A stretch of DNA of 64,000 nucleotides, taken from the NCBI RefSeq assembly GCF_038443385.1, contig NZ_CP151726.1, positions 6,200,001-6,264,000 of the forward strand, written 5' to 3'. Of this stretch, positions 45,372 through 53,489 are shown piece after piece. The notes below the pieces were generated by a model, which was not told the origin of the DNA, searched no databases, and worked only from the letters and a program-made list of their open reading frames with translations. A program made the position numbers and the translations under genes. The stretch comes from Stieleria varia (GTDB taxonomy: Bacteria > Planctomycetota > Planctomycetia > Pirellulales > Pirellulaceae). How positions within the stretch are numbered: position 1 is the first letter of the stretch; every line of letters starts with the position of its first letter.

Positions 45372-45735
45372 AGGGCGGGTTTTGGTCGTCGATGATGACC
45401 GTGACATCTGTGCGAACATCAAAGACATCTTGGATGATCTGGGATACCTCACGGACACCGCCCACGACGGGCCCTCTGCATTGAATCTGATTCAGCAGGG
45501 GGCATACGATGTCGCGCTGCTGGATTTTAAGATGCCCGGCATGAACGGCGTTGAGCTGTATCGCGAAATCAAGAAACTGAGACCGGACGTGCCAGCGATC
45601 ATGATCACCGCTCATGCGGAGAGCGCAGGTTTGCAGCAGGCGATCGATGCGGGCACGAGGCACATTCTGAGAAAACCCGTCGACTTTGCCTGCCTGCTGC
45701 CGATGATCGATCGCTGTGCGACGCCGGGTATTTAG
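45355..45735 (+). CDS. Stand-alone receiver-domain response regulator
   Basis: 126 residues: one REC domain only. Acidic pocket 'VVDDDRD', phosphoacceptor Asp57 in 'ALLDFKMPG', Thr in 'IMITAHAE' and Lys in 'RKPV'. No DNA-binding or enzymatic output. It probably relays phosphate from the two kinases upstream to another protein or acts as a diffusible switch. Confidence 0.93.
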   Translation: MVLQDKGRVLVVDDDRDICANIKDILDDLGYLTDTAHDGPSALNLIQQGAYDVALLDFKMPGMNGVELYREIKKLRPDVPAIMITAHAESAGLQQAIDAGTRHILRKPVDFACLLPMIDRCATPGI

Positions 45736-45789
45736 TGGTCTGGGACAACTTATCTTTAGGGTAGTGGATCTTGTTAAAGATCCTGGACT
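45736..45789. repeat. Partial copy of the ctgggacaactta element
   Basis: The sequence tggtctgggacaacttat through gttaaagatcctg matches the left half of the element at 63141-63284 with one or two differences. The right half is absent. Confidence 0.75.
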
Positions 45790-45841
45790 GCTCAAAGTTT
45801 GGTGTTGTGTCTTTTTGGGTTTGCGCAAGTTTATGTCCCTA

Positions 45842-46359
45842 CTGCCGGCGCAGTGGTGGCCTCAGTGAGCCTCAGGCGCTAGCCGTGGGCCTGTGGCGGA
45901 TTGTGGTGCCCGGCCCACGGCTAGCGCCTGAGGCTCACTTTGATTGCGATGCATGGAACGAAAACATGGACTGCCGGCGCAGCTGGTGGCCCCAGTGAGC
46001 CTCAGGCGCTAGCCGTGGGCCTGTGGCGGATTGTGGTGCCCGGCCCACGGCTAGCGCCTGAGGCTCACTTTGATTGCGATGCATGGAACGAAAACATGGA
46101 CTGCCGGCGCAGCTGGTGGCCCCAGTGAGCCTCAGGCGCTAGCCGTGGGCCTGTGGCGGATTGTGGTGCCGGCCCACGGCTAGCGCCTGAGGCTCACTTT
46201 GATTGCGATGCATGGAACGAAAACATGGACTGCCGGCGCAGCTGGTGGCCTCAGTGAGCCTCAGGCGCTAGCCGTGGGCCTGTGGCGGATTGTGGTGCCC
46301 GGCCCACGGCTAGCGCCTGAGGCTCACTTTGATTGCGATGCATGGAACGAAAACATGGA
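45842..46359. repeat. Four-copy tandem array of a 129-130 bp palindromic unit
   Basis: Units start with ctgccggcgcag at 45842, 45971, 46101 and 46230. Each carries gtgagcctcaggcgctagcc, a ~40-bp centre and the inverse arm ctagcgcctgaggctcac, then tttgattgcgatgcatgg. The units differ at only a few positions. The array is followed by ctgaaaaaacaatgtcaacg, the tail found once at the single copy at 30769-30930. Units join through a shared ctg, which suggests array growth by recombination at that trinucleotide. There are no spacers. Confidence 0.92.
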
Positions 46360-46437
46360 CTGAAAAAACAATGTCAACGCCAAATTTTGATCAGCCCACC
46401 ACTAGCCTGGACTGTTCATCAGCCGTCTGCCTTGGCA

Positions 46438-46695
46438 CTAGATACCCATCTGAGCGAGCATGTCGGCGAGTCGGCCGACCGTTTGTGTCAGCACGGGATG
46501 CGACTCCTGAAATGCATCGGCCTGTTGCTGCAAACGCTCCGCCAAGGTGGCTGAATTGACTTCGTGGTGATCCAAAGTCGAGGAGATGCCCTCCAGCGAT
46601 TGCCGCAGCTCCTCGGCTTCGGCTGCATCCATGTCATCGGCGGCTGCCAACTGCTGGCGAAGCAGTTCGATGGTTTCGTCTAGTTCTTCTCGCAC
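46438..46695 (-). CDS. DUF4404-like small helical protein
   Basis: 85 residues from a GTG at 46695, preceded by TTGGAG; the open frame extends to a TTG at 46791 without a good site. The core 'LDETIELLRQQLAAADDMDAAEAEELRQSLEGISSTLD' is a helical repeat of the DUF4404 type. Function unknown. It faces the cbb3 operon from the opposite strand. Confidence 0.7.
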   Translation of the reverse strand: MREELDETIELLRQQLAAADDMDAAEAEELRQSLEGISSTLDHHEVNSATLAERLQQQADAFQESHPVLTQTVGRLADMLAQMGI

Positions 46696-47287
46696 CGATG
46701 GGGCTCCAAGGAAATGGGGTGGGGGTGACGACTGCGGTTGCAATTTCAATCGTCCAAGGTTCAGTGTCTGTGATCGGACAGGAACGCTCAAGTGACGTCT
46801 CAGCCGGAATCACCAAGGATACAACCGCAGTTGCCCCATCAAGAACCCGTCATGGACCTGACATGAACCCGTCCTCCTGAATCCAAGCGTCAGCTTGAAC
46901 GTTCATGTCACACTCGCCGTTTCAACCGCTGCCATCGAGTGTTAGGATAACACGCCTGAGACACTGTGGCCCACGCTCAAATGCTCATCAGTGCGTTATC
47001 GCACGGAGGAGAGTTTGTCACGTGCGGCAAAGCGTCACGTCAACGGCGAACATCGTCATAATTAGCGCACAATCGGTAGCTGACAAGACGAATTTGGAGG
47101 TGTCGTTGCGTTTGGCACTGCATTTGTTCTCAGGCACCAGGAATCGAGCCCGAATCGAGCCAAACGGGTGCAGTACGCAACCAGATGTAAAGCGCAGACG
47201 GCCCACCGGGTGGCCGACAGGCGATCAGCGTCTTGTCAATTCGATCGTTTTTCTTTCTCAACTTGAATCGTAAACAGAAAACAAGCC
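46696..47287. other. Divergent intergenic region upstream of the cbb3 operon
   Basis: About 590 bp between the DUF4404 gene and ccoNO; should contain the ccoNO promoter. I found no FNR/ANR-type TTGAT-N4-ATCAA box by eye, nor a clear gene. Confidence 0.5.
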
Positions 47288-49666
47288 ATGGAAACGCATG
47301 CCGCGAATGATCCGTCGCAGCCAAGGGACATATCGGAACCGTCCCAATCCTCGTTGGAGCTTGAGAGATTTAGCTATGACGATGGAATCGTCCGCCTGTT
47401 TGCCACCGCAACAATCATCTGGGGTTTGGTCGCGACGCTCGTGGGTTTGATCGTTGCGGTGATCTTGGTGATGCCCGAGCTGACCAACGGACTGCCTTGG
47501 ATTTCGTTCGGTCGCCTGCGTCCGCTACACACCAATGCTGCGATCTTTGCTTTCGCGGGCAACGGGATCTTTGCGGCGATCTATTACAGCACCCAGCGGT
47601 TGTGCAAAGCCCGGATGTGGAGTGACGTGCTCAGCCGGGCACACTTCTGGGGCTGGCAATTGATCATCGTCCTGGCCGCGATCACTTTGCCCTTGGGGTA
47701 TTCTCAAGGACGTGAGTACGCCGAACTGGAGTGGCCGATCGATATCTTGATCGCCGTCGTGTGGCTGGTGATCTTCGGTGGCAATTTCTTGATGACATTG
47801 ATCAACCGACGAGAGCGGCACATGTACGTCGCTTTGTGGTTTTACATCGCAACGATCGTGACGGTCGCTGTGCTGCACGTCTTCAATAACTTGGTAATCC
47901 CCGCAGGACTGCTCAAGGGATACAGCGTCTACGCGGGTGTGCAAGACGCGTTCATGCAATGGTGGTACGGTCACAACGCGGTCGCGTTCTTTTTGACGAC
48001 GCCGTTCCTCGGGTTGATGTACTACTTTTTGCCCAAGGCCGCTGACCGGCCGGTGTTCAGTTACAAACTCAGCATCATTCACTTTTGGTCGCTGGTCTTT
48101 ATCTACATTTGGGCTGGCCCTCACCACTTGCACTACACCGCGCTGCCCGAGTGGGCCAGCACGCTGGGCATGTTGTTCAGTTTGATGTTATGGATGCCCA
48201 GTTGGGGCGGAATGATCAACGGTCTATTGACGCTGCGTGGTGCATGGCACAAGGTCGCGGCGGACCCGGTCCTGAAGTTCTTCGTCGTCGGCGTGACGTT
48301 CTACGGGATGTCGACTTTTGAAGGGCCGATGCTGTCGATCAAATCGGTTAACGCATTGAGCCACTACACGGACTGGACGATCGCACACGTTCACTCCGGT
48401 GCGTTGGGTTGGAACGGGTTCATGACCTTTGGCATGCTGTACTGGCTGCTGCCGCGAATCTTTCAGACCAAGATGTGGAACGACAAGCTTGTCAGTTGGC
48501 ACTTTTGGGTCGGAACGATCGGCATCCTGGCATACATCATTCCGATCTACGCAGCAGGTCTGATGCAAGGCCTGATGTGGCGTGCCATGGACGACACGGG
48601 CAACCTCAAATACCCCGAATTCATCGAGATCACGCAATCGATCGTGCCGTTGTGGTGGTTCCGGGTATTGGGCGGTTTGCTGTACGTCGCCGGAGTGGTC
48701 ATGATGTGCGTCAACGCGCTGATGACTTGGATGGGTCGACCGGCGAAGTACGAAGTGCCGGTCCACACCGCGCCTCGATTGTCCAAGACATACAAAGACG
48801 AGCCCGCTCCCAAAAGCGATCTGGACGATGTCCCCGTGCTGGACTTGGCCAAAAAAGTCAGTGTGTTTGCCAAGATGGGCTGGCACCGTCGTTGGGAACG
48901 CTTGCCCGTGACATTCACTGTCCTGACGACGTTGGCCGTGATCGTCGCGACGCTGTTCGAAGTCATTCCGACGTTCCTGATTCGCTCGAACATCCCAACG
49001 ATCGCGACGGTCAAGCCCTACACGCCGCTGGAACTGGCAGGGCGACACATTTTCGTCTCCGAAGGATGCTTCAATTGCCACTCGCAAATGATCCGGCCGA
49101 TGGTGGCCGAGACCAAGCGTTACGGCGAATACAGCAAGCCGGGGGAGTTCATTTACGACCGACCGTTCCAGTGGGGCAGCCGTCGTATCGGTCCCGACTT
49201 GGCACGCGAAGGTGGGCGTCAGAGCAGCTACTGGCACTGGCAACACTTTGAGTACCCCGATGTCGTCTCGCCGGGGTCGGTGATGCCCAGCTATCGCCAC
49301 CTCCTGGAAGACGATCTGGTGTTCGAAAAAATATTCCCGCACGTGGAGGCCGCCCATTTCTTGGGTGCCCCTTACACGGAAGAAGAACTGACCCAGACCA
49401 AGGAGGTCGCGTTCCGTCAAGCAGAACAAATTGCCGCCGAGATCGTCGGTCAAGGCGGGCCGCCCAACACCTTCAACAAACAGGCGATCGCCCTGATCGC
49501 TTACTTGCAGCGAGTCGGCGTCGACCTCAATCGCACCGAAACACCGGCAGCAGAAACACCGGCGACGGATGCTCCTGCTGGTGATAGCCCGCCTGCGGAA
49601 ACGTCCACTGACGAGCAACCCACCCCCGAAACACCAGACGCTGAAACACAAGAGGCCGGAGCATGA
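47288..49666 (+). CDS. ccoNO: cbb3 cytochrome oxidase, fused catalytic subunit I and subunit II (CcoN-CcoO)
   Basis: 792 residues. Residues about 35-500 are a 12-helix CcoN with the CuB and heme ligands in 'WWYGHNAVAFFLT' and 'GPHHLHYTALP', plus 'HSGALGWNG'. After a cytoplasmic linker a CcoO domain starts with one membrane helix ('VTFTVLTTLAVIVATLFEVIPTFL'), then the monoheme c domain with C594-x2-C597-H598 ('GCFNCHSQ') and 'GPDLAREGGR', and a Pro/Glu-rich tail. It reduces oxygen to water while pumping protons. Fusion of N and O is seen in several phyla. The stop overlaps ccoQ (ATGA). Confidence 0.95.
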   Translation: METHAANDPSQPRDISEPSQSSLELERFSYDDGIVRLFATATIIWGLVATLVGLIVAVILVMPELTNGLPWISFGRLRPLHTNAAIFAFAGNGIFAAIYYSTQRLCKARMWSDVLSRAHFWGWQLIIVLAAITLPLGYSQGREYAELEWPIDILIAVVWLVIFGGNFLMTLINRRERHMYVALWFYIATIVTVAVLHVFNNLVIPAGLLKGYSVYAGVQDAFMQWWYGHNAVAFFLTTPFLGLMYYFLPKAADRPVFSYKLSIIHFWSLVFIYIWAGPHHLHYTALPEWASTLGMLFSLMLWMPSWGGMINGLLTLRGAWHKVAADPVLKFFVVGVTFYGMSTFEGPMLSIKSVNALSHYTDWTIAHVHSGALGWNGFMTFGMLYWLLPRIFQTKMWNDKLVSWHFWVGTIGILAYIIPIYAAGLMQGLMWRAMDDTGNLKYPEFIEITQSIVPLWWFRVLGGLLYVAGVVMMCVNALMTWMGRPAKYEVPVHTAPRLSKTYKDEPAPKSDLDDVPVLDLAKKVSVFAKMGWHRRWERLPVTFTVLTTLAVIVATLFEVIPTFLIRSNIPTIATVKPYTPLELAGRHIFVSEGCFNCHSQMIRPMVAETKRYGEYSKPGEFIYDRPFQWGSRRIGPDLAREGGRQSSYWHWQHFEYPDVVSPGSVMPSYRHLLEDDLVFEKIFPHVEAAHFLGAPYTEEELTQTKEVAFRQAEQIAAEIVGQGGPPNTFNKQAIALIAYLQRVGVDLNRTETPAAETPATDAPAGDSPPAETSTDEQPTPETPDAETQEAGA

Positions 49667-49836
49667 TTCGCGACATCGTCAGTTTCCTGGACTACTCGAT
49701 CTGCGCCGAAGTGGCGTTGGCCTTGTTCGTCGGAACGTTCTTTTTGATTTTCTACGGTGCCTTGCGACTGAGCCGCAACGCAACCGACAAATTTGCCGCG
49801 ATTCCCCTGAGTGATGAGGTGGAGGAACCACGATGA
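49663..49836 (+). CDS. ccoQ: CcoQ-like small membrane subunit
   Basis: 57 residues read directly between ccoNO and ccoP. One transmembrane helix ('EVALALFVGTFFLIFYGALRL') and a short charged tail, as in CcoQ/FixQ, which stabilises the cbb3 complex. Its ATG overlaps the ccoNO stop and its own stop overlaps the ccoP start, both as ATGA, supporting translational coupling. Confidence 0.85.
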   Translation: MIRDIVSFLDYSICAEVALALFVGTFFLIFYGALRLSRNATDKFAAIPLSDEVEEPR

Positions 49837-50471
49837 GCGATACACCGAAAACAGATCATGCATACGATGGCATCGAAGAATTCGACAATCCGTTGCCGGG
49901 TTGGTGGAAGTGGTTGTTTGTCGCAAGCATTGTCTTCAGCCCGTTCTATTGGATGTTCTATCACGGCGGTGCCAGTGGACGATCGGTCGAAGATCTCTAC
50001 AACGTCGCCTTGGCCGAGAACACGCGAAAGCAGTTTGAGGAAATCGGGGAATTAAAACCCGACGAAGCGACCTTGGCCAGTTACATGAACAAAGGCAGTT
50101 GGGTCAAAGTCGGCCAAGCCGTCTTTCGCGCCAATTGCGTGTCGTGCCACGGTCGCGAAGGTGAAGGCAAGGTGGGGCCGAACCTGACGGATGAAGCGTA
50201 CAAGAACGTGGCCAACCTGGAAGACATCGCCAAGGTGCTGATCAATGGTGCTGGCAACGGTGCGATGCCCAAGTGGTCAAACCGATTGCATCCCAACGAG
50301 ATCGTCCTCGTGTCGGCCTACGTCGCAACTTTGCGTGGCACCAATGTTGATGGCGGGCGACCTCCAGAGGGTCGAACCATCGCTCCTTGGCCTGCGGCTC
50401 CCGCAGAATCCGATGCAGATGCAGAGTCGGACGCAGATCCGGCTGGTGATAACACCGATGATGGCAAGTGA
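49833..50471 (+). CDS. ccoP: cbb3 oxidase subunit III, monoheme CcoP
   Basis: 212 residues. An N-terminal segment of 'YDGIEEFDNPLPGWWKWLFVASIVF' type (CcoP/FixP_N), one membrane helix, then a single cytochrome c domain with C102-x2-C105-H106 ('NCVSCHGREGEGKVGPNL') and a Met-containing 'NGAMPKW' axial-ligand region. The usual CcoP has two hemes and about 290-310 residues; this has one. The tail is Asp/Ala/Pro-rich. Confidence 0.93.
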   Translation: MSDTPKTDHAYDGIEEFDNPLPGWWKWLFVASIVFSPFYWMFYHGGASGRSVEDLYNVALAENTRKQFEEIGELKPDEATLASYMNKGSWVKVGQAVFRANCVSCHGREGEGKVGPNLTDEAYKNVANLEDIAKVLINGAGNGAMPKWSNRLHPNEIVLVSAYVATLRGTNVDGGRPPEGRTIAPWPAAPAESDADAESDADPAGDNTDDGK

Positions 50472-50501
50472 CCATCTCCGAATGAGTCCTTGAGGGACAT
50501 G

Positions 50502-52151
50502 ATGAGTATCTTTGAATCGTTGCCGCTGCTTGCCGCCTCAGGCGGCTGCCGAAACGCGGGCAAGTGCCAGTTGGCCGGAGCCTGTGAGGGTGCCGGCGGC
50601 GTGTCGCCAGCGGGTGCAATTCCTGCTGGCCGAGAACCAGCGGCTGTCGGTATGGGGACGTTGGTCTTTGCGACCGCCAGCAATCAAGAGACGGAGGAGC
50701 CAGAATCCGGCACCACGGGTGGAAAACATTCCGCTTTGTTGGAATCACCGGAACACGTGTTGAGCACCTTGGAAAGCGACGGCAGCCGACGTTGGTTGCG
50801 TCCCAAGCTTTCGCCAGGCAAATGGTGGCAGCGCCGACGGATCGTCGCCTACCTGCTGATGATCGTGTTTGTGGTGATCCCGCACTTGCGACTGGCTGGC
50901 AAGCCGTTGATTTTGCTGGATATCGCCGAACGTGAGTTTACGATCTTGGGCAGGACGTTCTTGCCGACGGACACACTGTTGCTGGCTCTGTTGATGCTGT
51001 CGGTTTTTGTCTCGATCGTGTTGATCACCGCAGTGGCAGGACGGGCGTGGTGCGGTTGGGCGTGCCCGCAAACGGTCTACATGGAGTTTCTGTTCCGTCC
51101 AGTTGATCGATTGTTTGACAACACGGTCGGCAAAGGGGGCAAGCCACGGCGGGACAAAGGTGCCTTGTTGCACATCGCTCGATTTGTCGTGTACGCATTG
51201 TTGTGCATGTTTCTGGCGCACACCTTCCTGGCTTACTTCGTCGGCACGGAAAAGCTCGCGATGTGGGTCCGCAGCACACCTGCGGCGCATCCAGTAGCGT
51301 TCCTGGTGATGTCTGCAACGCTCGGCTTGATGCTCTTTGACTTCATGTTCTTTCGAGAACAGTTGTGCCTGATCGCTTGCCCCTATGGTCGGTTTCAATC
51401 GGTCATGTTGGACCAGCAGTCGACCATCGTGGCCTACGACTATGTTCGTGGCGAACCCCGGAAAAAGGGCAAGCGGGAGCCGTTGCCTGTGGTCTCGGCG
51501 GATGGGCGGGCAAGCGTCACCGAAAATCGCAGCGTCGGCGATTGCGTGGATTGCAATCAGTGTGTCGTCGTCTGCCCCACCGGAATCGACATTCGCGACG
51601 GATTGCAGATGGAATGCATCAACTGCACTCAGTGCATCGACGCGTGTGATGAGGTGATGGACCGAGTGGGTCTGCCCAAAGGATTGATCCGGTATGGTTC
51701 ACAGGATTCCATTGCCGGCAAGGCAAAGCGGTTGCTGAGAGCACGTACGATGATCTATCCGGTCATCTTGCTCGCACTCTTTGGCGCTTTGTTGACGGCG
51801 TTGGTGATCAAGTCCGGTTTCGATGCTCGTGTGATCCGTGGCAAGGGAGCGCCGTACACGATTTACCCGGATCGCACCGCGTCCAACGAATTCCAGCTTC
51901 GTTTGGTCAATCGCACCGATGAACCGCAGCACTATGAGATCATTCCCCCGGCAGATGAATCGATCAAAATCGAAGTCCTCGATCAGGGCAAAATGACGCT
52001 TGAGGGTGGCGGGACCGAACTGGTACCGCTGCATGTGACCTTCCCGAGCAACTTGACGCGGGGCATCGGGCGATCCAATCTGAAGATGACGATTCGCGAC
52101 GGCGAGCAGCGGACTCGCGAGGTTCAGTTCTTTCTCTTGGGACCCAGGTAA
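50502..52151 (+). CDS. ccoG: Cytochrome c oxidase accessory protein CcoG (RdxA/FixG)
   Basis: 549 residues from the ATG at 50502, which has GAGGG at 50492-50496. Five or six membrane helices; ferredoxin-type clusters 'CVDCNQCVVVCPTG' and 'CINCTQCIDACDEV'; C-terminal Ig-like domain. CcoG reduces copper for delivery to the cbb3 CuB. The N-terminus before the first helix is about 120 residues and holds three cysteines spaced C-x5-C-x5-C (about 16, 22 and 28), which I do not associate with CcoG. An internal ATG at 50652 would remove them. Confidence 0.92.
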   Translation: MSIFESLPLLAASGGCRNAGKCQLAGACEGAGGVSPAGAIPAGREPAAVGMGTLVFATASNQETEEPESGTTGGKHSALLESPEHVLSTLESDGSRRWLRPKLSPGKWWQRRRIVAYLLMIVFVVIPHLRLAGKPLILLDIAEREFTILGRTFLPTDTLLLALLMLSVFVSIVLITAVAGRAWCGWACPQTVYMEFLFRPVDRLFDNTVGKGGKPRRDKGALLHIARFVVYALLCMFLAHTFLAYFVGTEKLAMWVRSTPAAHPVAFLVMSATLGLMLFDFMFFREQLCLIACPYGRFQSVMLDQQSTIVAYDYVRGEPRKKGKREPLPVVSADGRASVTENRSVGDCVDCNQCVVVCPTGIDIRDGLQMECINCTQCIDACDEVMDRVGLPKGLIRYGSQDSIAGKAKRLLRARTMIYPVILLALFGALLTALVIKSGFDARVIRGKGAPYTIYPDRTASNEFQLRLVNRTDEPQHYEIIPPADESIKIEVLDQGKMTLEGGGTELVPLHVTFPSNLTRGIGRSNLKMTIRDGEQRTREVQFFLLGPR

Positions 52152-52157
52152 TCGATC

Positions 52158-52706
52158 ATGGCGATGAAAAGTGTGTCATACGACCAGTCGGATCGCAGCT
52201 TGAGCGAGCGAGATTCGGATGAACGCAGTGCCAAGCGTTTTTGGATCTCGCTGGTACTGGTGCTGTTTGTCATTCAGTCGACCGTGATGGGAATCGCGAT
52301 CAATCTGGCCATCTCGGATCCATCCGCGGTCGTGACGCCCGACTATCATGCCGCGGCGTTGAATTGGGATGAAACACGACGATCGCGAAGTGCCCCTCAG
52401 AGAATGGGTTGGACGGTCAAGTTGTACGTGTCCGACGTGGCCGATCAACGTGGCCAGCGTGCCGTCGAGTGGACGGCAGCGGATCGCGAAGGAAATCCGC
52501 TAGACGGATTGACGATCGACGCGCGGGTGTACCATCACGCGCGAGCGGGCGACGTCCAAGAACTGCAACTCAAATCCGCCGGCGACGGTCGCTACATTGC
52601 TTTGGCCGACATGCCACGCAATGGATTGTGGCAGATCGATCTGTCGGTGGCCGGAGCAGAGGAGCCCGTCGAACAAACTGAGACGGTGGAGGTGCATTCG
52701 TCATGA
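52158..52706 (+). CDS. ccoH: CcoH/FixH-like assembly protein
   Basis: 182 residues. One membrane helix ('FWISLVLVLFVIQSTVMGIAI') followed by a periplasmic FixH-like domain with 'YHAAALNWDETRRS' and 'WTVKLYVSD'. FixH proteins help cbb3 maturation. The stop overlaps the start of the TauE/SafE-like gene. Confidence 0.82.
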   Translation: MAMKSVSYDQSDRSLSERDSDERSAKRFWISLVLVLFVIQSTVMGIAINLAISDPSAVVTPDYHAAALNWDETRRSRSAPQRMGWTVKLYVSDVADQRGQRAVEWTAADREGNPLDGLTIDARVYHHARAGDVQELQLKSAGDGRYIALADMPRNGLWQIDLSVAGAEEPVEQTETVEVHSS

Positions 52707-53488
52707 CCGCCAACGTACTGATTTTGCTATCCGCCGTCGTGACGTCCAGCCTGATGGGCAGCCTGCACTGCGTCGGCATGTGTGGGCCGCTGGCGTTGTG
52801 GGCCAGCGGTGCCGGCGACAAAGAGAACTCGCGATCATTGATGATGCCGACGTCGCTGTACCATGTCGGTCGCTTGATCACGTACACGATCGTCGGTTTG
52901 ATCGCGGGGCTGATCGGAGCGGCCGTCGATTTCGGCGGCGGAGTTTTGGGGCTGCAGGTGGCTGCCGCTCGCGTCGTCGGCGGCCTGATGGTGGCGATCG
53001 GGCTGATCAAGTTGTGGAGCATGTTGGGCAAGCGTTCAGCGTCGAAAGAGCTCAAGCCGTCTCGAATCGGCGGACTGTTGGCCAAAGTCCGGCCGTATGT
53101 CTTTCGTCTGCCAATTTCCGCTCGCGCACTGGCCACGGGCATGCTGACCACGTTGCTGCCCTGTGGTTGGTTGTACCTGTTTGCTCTGATCGCCGCCGGC
53201 ACGGGCAGTCCGTGGACCGGTGCCTTGCTGATGATCGCGTTTTGGGTCGGCACCGTTCCGGCTTTGGTCGCCTTGGTCGCGGGGACTCGTGTGTTGTCCC
53301 GCAAATTCACTCGCGCGATTCCCGCGGTCGCAGCGGTGCTGCTGATCTGCGCAGGATGCTTTACCGCATCGGGGCGTGGCTTGGCGGGAATGAGTTCCTT
53401 TGGTCAGTCAATGATTCCCGAAGGCGATTCGCTGGAGCAAGTACAAAACGTCGATCAGGAAACGCTTCCCTGTTGCAGGACGCATTGA
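52703..53488 (+). CDS. TauE/SafE-like membrane protein in the cbb3 operon
   Basis: 261 residues with six hydrophobic segments. The N-terminal 'SLMGSLHCVGMCGPLAL' is characteristic of the SafE-like transporters that often sit between ccoH and ccoI (described as possible copper or sulfur exporters). It overlaps both neighbours tightly (4-bp overlap before, one base to ccoI after), so it belongs to the operon. Transported species unknown; copper supply to the oxidase is a reasonable guess. Confidence 0.82.
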   Translation: MTANVLILLSAVVTSSLMGSLHCVGMCGPLALWASGAGDKENSRSLMMPTSLYHVGRLITYTIVGLIAGLIGAAVDFGGGVLGLQVAAARVVGGLMVAIGLIKLWSMLGKRSASKELKPSRIGGLLAKVRPYVFRLPISARALATGMLTTLLPCGWLYLFALIAAGTGSPWTGALLMIAFWVGTVPALVALVAGTRVLSRKFTRAIPAVAAVLLICAGCFTASGRGLAGMSSFGQSMIPEGDSLEQVQNVDQETLPCCRTH

Positions 53489-53489
53489 G

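Larger units (their letters stand above)
45736..46437. other. Repeat-filled intergenic region before the DUF4404 and cbb3 genes
   Basis: No supportable gene. 45736-45789 carries a half-copy of the ctgggacaactta element (see 63141-63284); 45842-46359 is a tandem array of four palindromic units. Confidence 0.7.

Noticed and set aside
45842-46359. CRISPR array
   Set aside because: Units are 129-130 bp, palindromic and directly joined with no variable spacers; no cas genes in the window.
47220-47287. FNR/ANR box upstream of ccoNO
   Set aside because: ttgtcaattcgatc resembles half a site only; the second half does not match TTGAT-N4-ATCAA.
48224-49651. 475-residue minus-strand frame
   Set aside because: Antisense to ccoNO, low-complexity Arg/Asp/His composition, no motif.
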